64,000 nucleotides of DNA from Limnobaculum allomyrinae (GTDB lineage: Bacteria > Pseudomonadota > Gammaproteobacteria > Enterobacterales > Enterobacteriaceae): NCBI RefSeq assembly GCF_016649425.1, contig NZ_JADRCR010000014.1:1-64000 (forward strand), read 5' to 3'. The position numbers and the translations under genes are program-made. This document shows, piece after piece, positions 9,437-17,561 of this stretch. The notes below the pieces were generated by a model. It was not told where the DNA came from. It searched no databases and worked only from the letters and a program-made list of their open reading frames with translations. Each line of letters opens with the position of its first letter. Position 1 is the stretch's first letter.

Positions 9437-10615
9437 TTATATCCGCTCGACAATGACAGAAACGCCCTGCCCGCCGCCAACGCATAGCGTTGCCAGTCCG
9501 AAGGTTTTATCCTGTGCCTGTAACGCATGCAGAAGTGTAACCAGAATACGTGCGCCGGAGGCACCTATTGGATGGCCCAGCGCAATAGCGCCACCATTCA
9601 CGTTGGTTTTTTCGGCGTCAAAACACAATTCTCTGCCAACTGCGATAAACTGTGCGGCAAAAGCCTCATTTGCCTCAATCAGATCAATATCAGAAATACT
9701 CAGGCGAGCTTTTTCCAGCGCTCTGAGGGTTGCAGGAACCGGCCCCATCCCCATAAACGCCGGGTCAACCCCACCGGAACCATAACCGCGAATACGCGCC
9801 ATTGGTTTTAAACCGAGCGCTTTTGCTTTTTCAGCACTCATCACAATCAGCGCCGCAGCACCATCATTGATACCGGAGGCATTACCAGCCGTCACACTGC
9901 CATCGGGTTTAAATGCCGGACGTAATTTCGCTAACGCTTCCGCTGATGCATCAGCTCGTGGATATTCATCCTGATCAAACAGAATTTCACTTTTTTTCTG
10001 ACGGATCGTAACCGGAGTAATTTCTTTACTAAAAGCACCGCTGTTAATTGCGGCAACCGCTCGCTGCTGGGAACGCAGAGCGACTTCATCCTGTTCAGTG
10101 CGACTGATTTGATAACGCCCGGCAATATTTTCTGCCGTCATTCCCATATGGTATTGATTAAAGGCACAGCTCAATCCGTCATGTACCACTGTATCAACCA
10201 AAGTACCGTTACCCATGCGATAGCCCCAACGAGCCTTATCTAACAGATAAGGTGCTGCCGACATATTTTCCATACCACCAGCCAGAACAGTTTGGGCATC
10301 TCCTGCAGCAATCATTTGTGCTGCCATGATCACGCTCTTCAGCCCTGATCCACAAACCACGTTAATGGTGGTCGCCGGGACTCTTTCGGGAATTCCGGCA
10401 TTTAACGCGGCCTGACGAGCCGGGTTCTGACCAAGGCCGGATTGCAGTACATTTCCCAGAATTACTTCATCAATATCGCTGGCATCAATACCCGCGCGTT
10501 TAATCACATCTTTTGCCACCAAGGTGCCCAGTTCAGGTGCCGGAACCGATGCTAAAGCACCGCCAAAACTGCCAATCGCGGTTCTTGACGCGTTAACAAT
10601 GACGATATCACTCAT
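9437..10615 (-). CDS. atoB: Acetyl-CoA acetyltransferase (thiolase, AtoB-like)
   Basis: Thiolase II that splits acetoacetyl-CoA with CoA into two acetyl-CoA. The nucleophilic cysteine is in [10 protein letters not shown] (C88), the second catalytic segment is [17 protein letters not shown], and the C-terminal cysteine is in CVGGGQG. At 392 residues it has normal length. Its ATG overlaps the stop of the BKACE gene (ATGA), tying acetoacetate production by BKACE to its removal. Confidence 0.93.
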   Translation of the reverse strand: MSDIVIVNASRTAIGSFGGALASVPAPELGTLVAKDVIKRAGIDASDIDEVILGNVLQSGLGQNPARQAALNAGIPERVPATTINVVCGSGLKSVIMAAQMIAAGDAQTVLAGGMENMSAAPYLLDKARWGYRMGNGTLVDTVVHDGLSCAFNQYHMGMTAENIAGRYQISRTEQDEVALRSQQRAVAAINSGAFSKEITPVTIRQKKSEILFDQDEYPRADASAEALAKLRPAFKPDGSVTAGNASGINDGAAALIVMSAEKAKALGLKPMARIRGYGSGGVDPAFMGMGPVPATLRALEKARLSISDIDLIEANEAFAAQFIAVGRELCFDAEKTNVNGGAIALGHPIGASGARILVTLLHALQAQDKTFGLATLCVGGGQGVSVIVERI

Positions 10616-11445
10616 AATACTGCTCCCTTCAGGCCCAGAATTTGACGCGCTTCTGCTGGGGTTGCCGTACCCCGACCTGCCTCATCCGCCAGACGTACCG
10701 CACGGGAGACAAACTCTGCATTAGACTGAGCCAGACGCCCTTTGCTGTAATAGACGTTATCTTCCATACCGACTCGTACGTGCCCACCTAAAGCCAGTGT
10801 TGCCAGCAAGATCGGCATATGGCCTTTACCAATACCAAATGCTGACCAGTGTGCTTCTGGCGGCAACAGATTCCGCAGATACACCAGATTTTCTACCGTG
10901 GCAGCCGTACCGCCTGCGGCACCCAGCACCAGTTGATAGTAGGCTGGCGTATTAATCAGGTTTTTCTTGATGTAATAGAGCGAGTTATAGAACATACCGG
11001 CATCAAAAATTTCGATTTCTGGTTTTACTCCACTGTCGATCATCACCTGACCAAGCTGCTCTAAAAACTTAGGATAGTTGATAAACAAACCGCTATGAGC
11101 CCAGTTCATTGAACCGCAGTCATAAGAGGCCAGTTCAGGTTTCAGGGCAGCCACATGCATCATCCGGGTTTCATCAGTCGCATTCAGGTCACCTGATGTG
11201 GTGAGATTAATCACGATGTCGCATTTTTCACGAATCAGGGCTACGGTTTCGGTGAATTTATCAATATTCATCGTCCCTTTTCCCTGATCATCACGCATAT
11301 GTAAATGCGCAATAGCCGCGCCCGCCTGCCAGCACTCATAAACATCATTGGCAATCTCTTTTGGCGTCAGAGGAATATTCGGATTGTCTTCCTTAGTTGG
11401 AAAAGCGCCGGTAGTTGCAACGGTAATAATAGTTTTGTTGTTCAT
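10612..11445 (-). CDS. BKACE-family beta-keto acid cleavage enzyme (DUF849)
   Basis: This 277-residue TIM-barrel enzyme belongs to the family of 3-keto-5-aminohexanoate cleavage enzyme (Kce). Members condense a beta-keto acid with acetyl-CoA to give acetoacetate plus a new acyl-CoA. Zinc ligands expected in the family are visible as AHLHMRD (H47, H49) and GMEDN (E228). The start is the ATG at 11445 with AGGAAGGAAA upstream; the longer frame to 11523 runs into the MFS gene. The substrate cannot be read from sequence: the family is known for wide substrate diversity, including dehydrocarnitine. No lysine-fermentation genes are nearby, so the Kce activity itself is unlikely. Confidence 0.85.
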   Translation of the reverse strand: MNNKTIITVATTGAFPTKEDNPNIPLTPKEIANDVYECWQAGAAIAHLHMRDDQGKGTMNIDKFTETVALIREKCDIVINLTTSGDLNATDETRMMHVAALKPELASYDCGSMNWAHSGLFINYPKFLEQLGQVMIDSGVKPEIEIFDAGMFYNSLYYIKKNLINTPAYYQLVLGAAGGTAATVENLVYLRNLLPPEAHWSAFGIGKGHMPILLATLALGGHVRVGMEDNVYYSKGRLAQSNAEFVSRAVRLADEAGRGTATPAEARQILGLKGAVL

Positions 11446-11446
11446 G

Positions 11447-12706
11447 TTAATTTCCTTCCTGCGCTTCAAGATTAGACTGTGCTGCTGTCGGCTGTTTTTT
11501 GCCGTCGATATTAGGGAGAGCAAACATCATGAATCCCGCCAGACAGAAGAACACTGCGCAGATCATAATGCCGGTGACTAAGCCATAGCTTTGAGCAATG
11601 AAGCCCATGGCGAATGGTGCGAATGCCGATACGCCACGGCCAATATTGAAACAGAAGCCAGCGCCAATCGTGCGCACTCGGGTTGGGAATAATTCAGGGA
11701 AATAGGAGCCCATCAATCCGACGAAAGCGGTAAAGAAGGCGTATACCGGCCCCATAATAAGCAGAGCCATTTCCCCGGTCATGCTGACATAAATAGGTAA
11801 AGTAATAGCGGTTCCAATAAACGACCAGATTAAAGCAGTACGACGACCGACCTTATCCGCCACTACGCCAAAAACGTTATAGCCAACAAACATGCCAACG
11901 TTGAGCACCACGAAGAACAGAGACATATTCTCCAGACTCAGTCCACGATCCTGAGTTAAAAACAGTGGTAACCAGGTGGTACAGCCCCAGTAACCAATCA
12001 GACCAAAGCTGGCAACGATAGTGGCAAGTACAGTATTACGCGCCAGTTCAGGTGAGAAAATCTCTGAAATAGATACGCGTTCGCTCTTATTTTTACGTGA
12101 CTCTTTTTCCTTCTTCCAGGTTTCTGATTCCGGAACAAAAATCAGGAAATAAACTGCCGCGATGATGGCACCCGCGCCACACAAGAAGAGCGCTCTCCAG
12201 CCGTAGTCAGGAATGATCAGATATGACAGGAATGCAGCCAGCCCGGCGCCAACCGGAAATGAACTCAGTACAAAAGAGGCCGCACGCCCACGCTGTTTCG
12301 CCGGCCAGGTTTCAGATATGTAAGCAACGATGATGCTCCATACCCCACCCAGCCCCAAACCAGCCAGAAAACGCAGGACTAATATTTCAAACCATGTGCT
12401 GGTAAAAGCAATCGCCGCCGTCAGGATGCTGAATAACATCAAACTCCAGAACAGCGTTTTACGTCGACCATAGTTGTCCGCACACCAGCCAACAACAATA
12501 CTACTCAGGCCAATACCCACCATCGTTGAGGTCGCCAGCAAGCCACCATCTGCCTTCGAAATACCCAGATCGGCGATAATCACCGGCATAGAAACCGCAA
12601 GCAGCAATATATCAACTGCATCAAACATGTAGCCAAAGAAGCCGCCAAACAGCACGTGCCATTTGGTGTTTTTCTTACTTGTTATGGTACTACTGGAATT
12701 CGTCAT
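11447..12706 (-). CDS. MFS transporter, likely importer of the operon substrate
   Basis: Major facilitator superfamily protein of 419 residues with 12 predicted helices. The loop 2-3 motif is GWCADNYGRRKT, its repeat in the second half is GVVADKVGRRTA, and the N-terminal FDAVDILLLAVSMP matches the aromatic-acid/metabolite:H+ symporter group, where an Asp in helix 1 is typical. It lies between the cyclase gene (15-base gap) and the BKACE gene (one-base gap), so it very probably imports the organic acid degraded by this operon. The substrate is not predictable. Confidence 0.85.
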   Translation of the reverse strand: MTNSSSTITSKKNTKWHVLFGGFFGYMFDAVDILLLAVSMPVIIADLGISKADGGLLATSTMVGIGLSSIVVGWCADNYGRRKTLFWSLMLFSILTAAIAFTSTWFEILVLRFLAGLGLGGVWSIIVAYISETWPAKQRGRAASFVLSSFPVGAGLAAFLSYLIIPDYGWRALFLCGAGAIIAAVYFLIFVPESETWKKEKESRKNKSERVSISEIFSPELARNTVLATIVASFGLIGYWGCTTWLPLFLTQDRGLSLENMSLFFVVLNVGMFVGYNVFGVVADKVGRRTALIWSFIGTAITLPIYVSMTGEMALLIMGPVYAFFTAFVGLMGSYFPELFPTRVRTIGAGFCFNIGRGVSAFAPFAMGFIAQSYGLVTGIMICAVFFCLAGFMMFALPNIDGKKQPTAAQSNLEAQEGN

Positions 12707-12721
12707 AATGTCGTCTCCCTA

Positions 12722-13495
12722 TCAGAGGTCGAACATAGCAACAGGCCGACACCAACCGGCACTGGCGGCCTTAATCTTCACAGGGAAGCAGGCGATCTTG
12801 AAACCAAATGGCGGTAACTGGTCAAGATTGTTCATTTTTTCCATGTGGTAATATTCACGCTCAATACCGGCAAAGTGGCCTTCCCATATCAGAGAAGAAT
12901 CACCGGTTTTCTCAAACTCTTCGGCAATCAGCGATAAAGGACGATCCCAGCTCCAGGCATCGGTTCCAACTACTTTGATGCCGCGTTCCAGCAGATATAA
13001 CGTTGCCTCACGGCTCATACCACAGCCAGCACTGGTATATGCTGCTGTTCCCCAATGTTTCATTGCGCCGGTATGAATCACTACAATATCCAGCGGCTTC
13101 AGGTTATATCCAATACGCTCCAGCTCTGCTTCCAGATGAGCGACAGTGATTTTGCCACCCTCACCAGGAACTTTAGAAAAGTCCAGTTTGACGCCGTCAG
13201 AAAAACACCATTCCAGAGGGATATGATCGATGGTACGAGCTGGCTCACCTTTATTCATGGTTGGATGGTAATGCCATGGCGCATCCAGATGGGTGCCGCT
13301 ATGAGTGGTTAGCTGCACATATTCAATTGACCAGCCAAGGCCTTCCGGCAGATCTTTGTCTGTTGCCGTCGGGAAAAACTGACGCATATGTTCAGCCCCT
13401 TTTTCATGGCCCCAATAATCAATTTTGGTAGGCATTGAAGGCGGATCGCAAGGGGTACTGTCTTCAATAGTTACGCTAAGATCGATAATTTTCAT
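12722..13495 (-). CDS. Cyclase-family metal-dependent hydrolase (KynB-like fold)
   Basis: This 257-residue protein of the 'putative cyclase' family carries the metal-binding signature HSGTHLDAPWHYH (residues 65-77; H65, H69 and D71 are likely ligands). Characterised relatives (kynurenine formamidase, isatin hydrolase) hydrolyse amide or lactam bonds with Zn or Mn. It is the first gene of the operon, so it probably performs the first step, opening a cyclic or amide substrate to the beta-keto acid used by BKACE; that is inferred. I chose the ATG at 13495; a GTG at 13504 is also possible. Confidence 0.82.
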   Translation of the reverse strand: MKIIDLSVTIEDSTPCDPPSMPTKIDYWGHEKGAEHMRQFFPTATDKDLPEGLGWSIEYVQLTTHSGTHLDAPWHYHPTMNKGEPARTIDHIPLEWCFSDGVKLDFSKVPGEGGKITVAHLEAELERIGYNLKPLDIVVIHTGAMKHWGTAAYTSAGCGMSREATLYLLERGIKVVGTDAWSWDRPLSLIAEEFEKTGDSSLIWEGHFAGIEREYYHMEKMNNLDQLPPFGFKIACFPVKIKAASAGWCRPVAMFDL

Positions 13496-13562
13496 ATGAC
13501 ACACTCACTTTTTATTTATCTAAACGGGTATCCACTGCTTTTCTTTAATCAGGAATCATTAT

Positions 13563-13606
13563 TTGGTCGTACGTCCAACCTATAGATCATTTAGACAGTC
13601 GTCCAA
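13563..13606. promoter_or_regulatory. Two related palindromes: likely TetR operators
   Basis: TTGGTC-GTAC-GTCCAA (13563-13578) and TTAGAC-AGTC-GTCCAA (13591-13606) share the consensus TTGGAC-N4-GTCCAA, each with one mismatched pair of six. Their centres are 28 bp apart. They lie between the cyclase gene and the divergent TetR gene, where a local TetR regulator would bind both promoters. The gap between the two genes (13496-13859) shows no other gene. Confidence 0.65.
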
Positions 13607-13859
13607 CTCATTTTTAGAAGATCGTGAAGTGGATCCTGAAAAATCGTTATCAGGTAAATGAAGGGTTTCTAATGTGTTAAAAAATAGGATGATTAAGAAG
13701 GATAACTAAAGCCTGCCCAGAGAGTCAGAATCTGTGGGAAGGTATAGCGGAAGACCGTAAGCGGATAAAATTAGATGTATTTCTGCTATGCGGCTTTATA
13801 ATGATCAAACGTTTAGCCAGAAAATCATTGGCTGCCCCTTTGACGGTACAAAATACGAC

Positions 13860-14555
13860 ATGCAAATATCAACATCAGAAAAAATTCTTAATGCAGCCGA
13901 AGAACTCTTCGCCCTGAGTAGCTATGATGCCGTATCTATCCGTCAGATAACTCAAAAAGCCGATGTGAAACTGGCTCTGGCCCACTATCATTTTGGTACT
14001 AAAGAAGCGCTGTTTGATGCGGTAATTAAACGCAGAATTGGCCTGTTAAGTGAATCCCGCTTACAGCTTCTTGACTACTTCAGCAATGAAAATAGCGGCA
14101 AACCACTTTCCATTGAGCAGATTGTTCATGCTTTCGTGACTCCCTACTTGTTCTGGCATTTAAACGGCGGCGCAGGCTGGCGCAGCTATGCCCGCATCGT
14201 ATCGACGTTACTGGGTTATAACCTGTCACTATTACAAGAGCAGTTTGATTCCGGAGCCGCCCGCTTCCAGCAGGAAATGCGTCGTGCTATGCCTGATGCT
14301 GATGAAGCCAGCATTCAATGGGGGTTTGATTTTATGGTAGGTGTGATGTGCAACACTTTCTCGGAAGTCGACCGCATCGGTGGACTGTCACAACAGCTCT
14401 GTTCAGTGGAAGATAAAGAGCAGGCATGTGAATACTTACTCTCATTCATTGTTGCCGGTTTGGAGCGTTTAGCGGCCAACAACAAACAGAACCTTAATCA
14501 CAGCCTGTCGGTGCTTAAATCTCTCAATCCACTGGATAATACAAGCGAAAAATAA
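13860..14555 (+). CDS. TetR-family regulator of the BKACE operon
   Basis: The N-terminal helix-turn-helix reads AVSIRQITQKADVKLALAHYHFGTKEALF, a standard TetR DNA-binding domain with the YHFGTKE end of the recognition helix, followed by a helical ligand domain. The frame is open from an ATG at 13788, but TetR domains normally start about ten residues before the first helix, so MQISTSEKIL (13860) is preferred; neither start has a strong ribosome-binding site. It is divergent from the catabolic operon, which with the shared palindromes suggests it represses that operon and itself. The ligand is unknown. Confidence 0.85.
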   Translation: MQISTSEKILNAAEELFALSSYDAVSIRQITQKADVKLALAHYHFGTKEALFDAVIKRRIGLLSESRLQLLDYFSNENSGKPLSIEQIVHAFVTPYLFWHLNGGAGWRSYARIVSTLLGYNLSLLQEQFDSGAARFQQEMRRAMPDADEASIQWGFDFMVGVMCNTFSEVDRIGGLSQQLCSVEDKEQACEYLLSFIVAGLERLAANNKQNLNHSLSVLKSLNPLDNTSEK

Positions 14556-14556
14556 A

Positions 14557-14584
14557 CCCACCCGGCGTCAAGAGACCAGGTGGG
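14557..14584. terminator. Possible convergent terminator
   Basis: CCCACCCGG and CCAGGTGGG pair over nine positions with one mismatch, loop ten bases. It sits between the convergent TetR and gdx genes. No T run is evident on either strand, so the call is tentative. Confidence 0.45.
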
Positions 14585-14593
14585 CTAATGTTA

Positions 14594-14908
14594 TTACGAA
14601 CTAAATTTCAGGCCAATAATCCCGCCAATAATCAGACACAGACTGATTATCCTCATTACGCTGGCAGACTCTCCCAACAAAATGATCCCAGTCACTGCGG
14701 CGCCAACAGCACCAATACCGGTCCAGACTGCATATGCAGTTCCTACAGGTAGTGTTTTCATTGCATTTGCCAACAGAAAAACACTGGCAGCCATTGCTAC
14801 TGCGGTAATAATGCTGGGGGTTAAACGGGTAAATCCGTGGCTATATTTCAAACCGATTGCCCATACCACTTCCAGCAAACCAGCAATAAACAGAATAATC
14901 CAGGCCAT
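14594..14908 (-). CDS. gdx: Guanidinium exporter Gdx (SugE), SMR family
   Basis: Small multidrug resistance protein of 105 residues with four helices, nearly identical to E. coli Gdx/SugE ([47 protein letters not shown]). The glutamate in GLLEVVWA (E13) is the conserved proton/substrate-coupling residue. The protein exports guanidinium in exchange for protons. The open frame reaches 15001, but that extension is the riboswitch; the true start is the ATG at 14908 with SD AGGGGAG (14923-14917). Regulation is by the guanidine-II riboswitch just upstream. Confidence 0.95.
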   Translation of the reverse strand: MAWIILFIAGLLEVVWAIGLKYSHGFTRLTPSIITAVAMAASVFLLANAMKTLPVGTAYAVWTGIGAVGAAVTGIILLGESASVMRIISLCLIIGGIIGLKFSS

Positions 14909-14931
14909 AATAGGCACTCCCCTGATACTTT

Positions 14932-14976
14932 GGGGTCGTCCCCTGAAATGATGATGCGTGGTAGGGTCGTCCCAAC
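14932..14976 (-). promoter_or_regulatory. Guanidine-II (mini-ykkC) riboswitch upstream of gdx
   Basis: Read on the minus strand there are two hairpins with the diagnostic ACGA loop. The first is GGG-ACGA-CCC (14973-14964), extended by outer pairs GT/AC around one mismatch. The second is GGGG-ACGA-CCCC (14943-14932). They are about 20 bases apart, the layout of mini-ykkC elements where two loops kiss around guanidine. The CCCC arm of the second hairpin (14935-14932) can also pair with the gdx SD GGGG (14922-14919), fitting translational control: guanidine stabilises the hairpins and frees the SD. Confidence 0.92.
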
Positions 14977-15044
14977 CAGCCAATAAGCAGATACCGCTCA
15001 TTTTATTTCAGTAAATCCTGAAATAAAATAGTACGGCTCTGTCA

Positions 15045-15398
15045 TTATACCATGATTTTATTCCTGAACATAAAGAACACCGCACCCAACAGGCATAAGC
15101 CAGCCCAGATATAATCTGTACGGAAAGGTTCTTTAAGGATGTACATGGAAAAAGGAATAAACACCGATAAACTAATCACTTCCTGAATAATCTTTAACTG
15201 ACCCGCACTGGCAACTTCATAACCGATTCGGTTAGCCGGTACTTGCAACAGATATTCAAACAGCGCAATGCCCCAACTGACTAACGCAGCAATCACCCAG
15301 GTTTTACTATGAAAATATTTTAAATGCCCATATCAGGCAAAAGTCATGAACACGTTGCTCAGCGTCAACATGCAAACAGTGATAATCAATGATGACAT
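15045..15398 (-). pseudogene. DUF486 small membrane protein, interrupted by in-frame TGA
   Basis: From ATG at 15398 the frame reads MSSLIITVCMLTLSNVFMTFA, then TGA at codon 22 (15335-15333), then YGHLKYFHSKTW and a hydrophobic C-terminal part (VSWGIALFEYLLQVPANRIGY, QLKIIQEVISL) to the stop at 15045. Apart from that codon it is a full 117-codon DUF486 protein with no frameshift. DUF486 proteins have FMTFAWYxHLK here, so a Trp codon TGG has become TGA by one change. A GTG at 15296 could start an 83-residue remnant. Function of the family is unknown. Confidence 0.85.
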
Positions 15399-15440
15399 GG
15401 CGGCTATACCCTGATAAAAGAATAACCTGAGAAATTAACT

Positions 15441-15572
15441 TCAGCTGGCCCCACGTTCAATTGCACTACCAACATGGCGGATATCTTCTCCAAAGCCACG
15501 GACGGTATTGCAACCACTGAGTGCTGAAACCACAACCAGTGATAAAAAGATAGCACTAATAGCTTTAAACAT
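15441..15572 (-). CDS. ecnA: Entericidin A-like small lipoprotein
   Basis: A 43-codon gene not obvious by length alone. The product MFKAISAIFLSLVVVSALSG then CNTVRGFGEDIRHVGSAIER-GAS has a lipoprotein signal ending in the lipobox LSGC (Cys21) and a mature part nearly the same as E. coli EcnA (CNTARGFGEDIKHLG). AAGGAG lies six bases before the ATG. Entericidins are small membrane lipoproteins described as an antidote/toxin pair; only one copy is present here and it is more EcnA-like. Position beside efp matches E. coli. Confidence 0.92.
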   Translation of the reverse strand: MFKAISAIFLSLVVVSALSGCNTVRGFGEDIRHVGSAIERGAS

Positions 15573-15651
15573 GCCGCACTCCTTATCGTCAGAATTGTTT
15601 TAGCAAAACAGATAAGGCCGTAAAACGGCCTTATACTGGCAATTAAGAAAA

Positions 15652-16218
15652 TTACTTAACGCGAGATACGTATTCGCCAGAACGAGTGTCAACTTTGATC
15701 ACTTCGCCTAACTGAACAAATAATGGAACTTTAACTACCGCACCGGTAGATAAGGTTGCTGGTTTGCCACCAGTACCTGCAGTATCACCTTTTAGTCCTG
15801 GATCGGTATCAACGATTTCCAGTTCAACGAAGTTAGGTGGAGTTACGGCGATTGGAGAACCATTCCACAGAGTCAGAATACATTCAGCCTGTTCAACCAA
15901 CCATTTAGCGTTATCACCAACGGCTTTTGCATCCGCAGCTAATTGCTCAAAGGTTTCATTGTTCATAAAGTGCCAGAAATCACCGTCGTTATATAAATAA
16001 GTCAGGTTCATATCCATAACGTCAGCACCTTCAGCGCTGTCGGTGGATTTGAAGGTTTTTTCTAATAACTTACCAGAAATCAGTTTACGCAGACGAACGC
16101 GAGCAAAGGCCTGGCCTTTACCTGGTTTCACAAATTCACTTTCAATAACGGCACAAGGTTCGCCGTCTAGCATGATTTTAAGACCCGGACGGAAATCGTT
16201 GCTAGAATAAGTCGCCAT
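15652..16218 (-). CDS. efp: Elongation factor P
   Basis: Translation factor that rescues ribosomes stalled at polyproline. It has 188 residues and three beta-barrel domains. The modified lysine is K34 in [10 protein letters not shown]; its beta-lysylation uses (R)-beta-lysine from EpmB, whose gene is divergent only 41 bases away. The C-terminal domain shows the conserved [11 protein letters not shown] ending. The pairing of efp with epmB is typical of Enterobacterales. Confidence 0.97.
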   Translation of the reverse strand: MATYSSNDFRPGLKIMLDGEPCAVIESEFVKPGKGQAFARVRLRKLISGKLLEKTFKSTDSAEGADVMDMNLTYLYNDGDFWHFMNNETFEQLAADAKAVGDNAKWLVEQAECILTLWNGSPIAVTPPNFVELEIVDTDPGLKGDTAGTGGKPATLSTGAVVKVPLFVQLGEVIKVDTRSGEYVSRVK

Positions 16219-16259
16219 GATGGTCCTCTTTCTTGATTAATTAGGTAGCTCAGCTAAAA

Positions 16260-17285
16260 ATGGCGCACATTGTAACCTATAACACCGCAACTAGAGAAGG
16301 ATGGTTGCAACAGTTATCGGATGTTATTACCGATCCTGAAGAATTATTACGTTTTTTATCTCTTGAGAATCACCCCGAACTACGTGCCGGTATAGAGGCT
16401 CGTCGACTGTTTGCCTTACGTGTCCCTCGAGCATTTGCAGCCAGAATGAAAAAAGGCGACGCCAACGATCCTTTATTACGGCAGGTCATTACGCTACAAG
16501 ATGAGTTTTTTGAAGCGCCAGGTTACAGTGTAGATCCTTTAGAAGAACAAAGTGCAGCCGTTCCGGGCTTATTACATAAATATCATAATCGGGCTCTGCT
16601 GTTGGTTAAAGGTGGGTGTGCCGTTAACTGTCGCTACTGCTTTCGCCGCCATTTTCCCTATCATGATAATCCTGGTAATAAAGAGAGCTGGAAAAATGCA
16701 TTAAACTATCTCAATCAGCATTCAGAGCTGGACGAGCTTATTTTCTCCGGTGGCGACCCTTTGATGGCCAAAGATCATGAACTGGACTGGCTAATAACAG
16801 AAGTAGAAAAAATTCCGCATCTACAACGCTTGCGTATTCATTCTCGCTTACCGGTAGTTATCCCGGACAGAATAACCGATGAGCTGTGCCAACGTCTTGC
16901 CCGCTCGCGCTTACAGATTGTCCTGGTTACCCATATTAATCATGAGAATGAAATTGATTCTGATGTAAAAAATAGCATGCAAAAATTAAAAAATGTTGGA
17001 GTCACCTTATTAAATCAAAGCGTATTATTGAAAGGAATCAATGATAATTGCAACGCATTGGTTAATCTGAGTAATGCATTATTTAGCTCAGGAATATTAC
17101 CTTATTATCTCCACGTTTTAGATAAGGTACAGGGAGCCTCTCATTTCATGATAGATGATAATGAAGCTCGCCACATTATACGAAAAATGTTGGAAACAAC
17201 ATCCGGGTATTTAGTTCCTAAGCTAACCCGAGAAATTGGTGGACAACCCAGTAAAACCCCATTGGATTTGAACATAATTCTTTAA
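16260..17285 (+). CDS. epmB: EF-P lysine 2,3-aminomutase EpmB
   Basis: Radical-SAM enzyme of 341 residues that makes (R)-beta-lysine for EF-P modification. The 4Fe-4S cluster motif CxxxCxxC is CAVNCRYC (C120, C124, C127), followed by FRRHFPY; LHVLDKVQGASHF is a PLP-region signature with Lys. It matches E. coli YjeK throughout (MAHIVT start, C-terminal GGQPSKTPLDL). It is divergent from efp, sharing a 41-base promoter region. Confidence 0.97.
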   Translation: MAHIVTYNTATREGWLQQLSDVITDPEELLRFLSLENHPELRAGIEARRLFALRVPRAFAARMKKGDANDPLLRQVITLQDEFFEAPGYSVDPLEEQSAAVPGLLHKYHNRALLLVKGGCAVNCRYCFRRHFPYHDNPGNKESWKNALNYLNQHSELDELIFSGGDPLMAKDHELDWLITEVEKIPHLQRLRIHSRLPVVIPDRITDELCQRLARSRLQIVLVTHINHENEIDSDVKNSMQKLKNVGVTLLNQSVLLKGINDNCNALVNLSNALFSSGILPYYLHVLDKVQGASHFMIDDNEARHIIRKMLETTSGYLVPKLTREIGGQPSKTPLDLNIIL

Positions 17286-17311
17286 TAATCAATAAGTAAT
17301 AATAGAAAAAT

Positions 17312-17345
17312 CCACCTGTGAACATTTAATGCAGATGGTTTTTTC
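17312..17345 (+). terminator. Probable terminator after epmB
   Basis: CCACCTG and CAGATGG pair with one mismatch across a 13-base loop, followed by a run of T. It lies 27 bases after the epmB stop. The remaining DNA to the next gene (to 17561) is AT-rich and shows no gene. Confidence 0.5.
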
Positions 17346-17561
17346 TATGCAATAAGACAATTGACAAACCAATGAAATTATTTATTTTAATATATTTAAG
17401 CTTAGTAACTATAATTATTCCCTTATAGAAAAAAATATAAAAACACTTTTTTCTAATAAATATAACGCCCTATTCTCTACATAAGTTTTACTTATTTACC
17501 ATTCGAAAATAAAACCGTACTATAGCTATTGATGGAATACATATACATTGGATAGGCTGGG

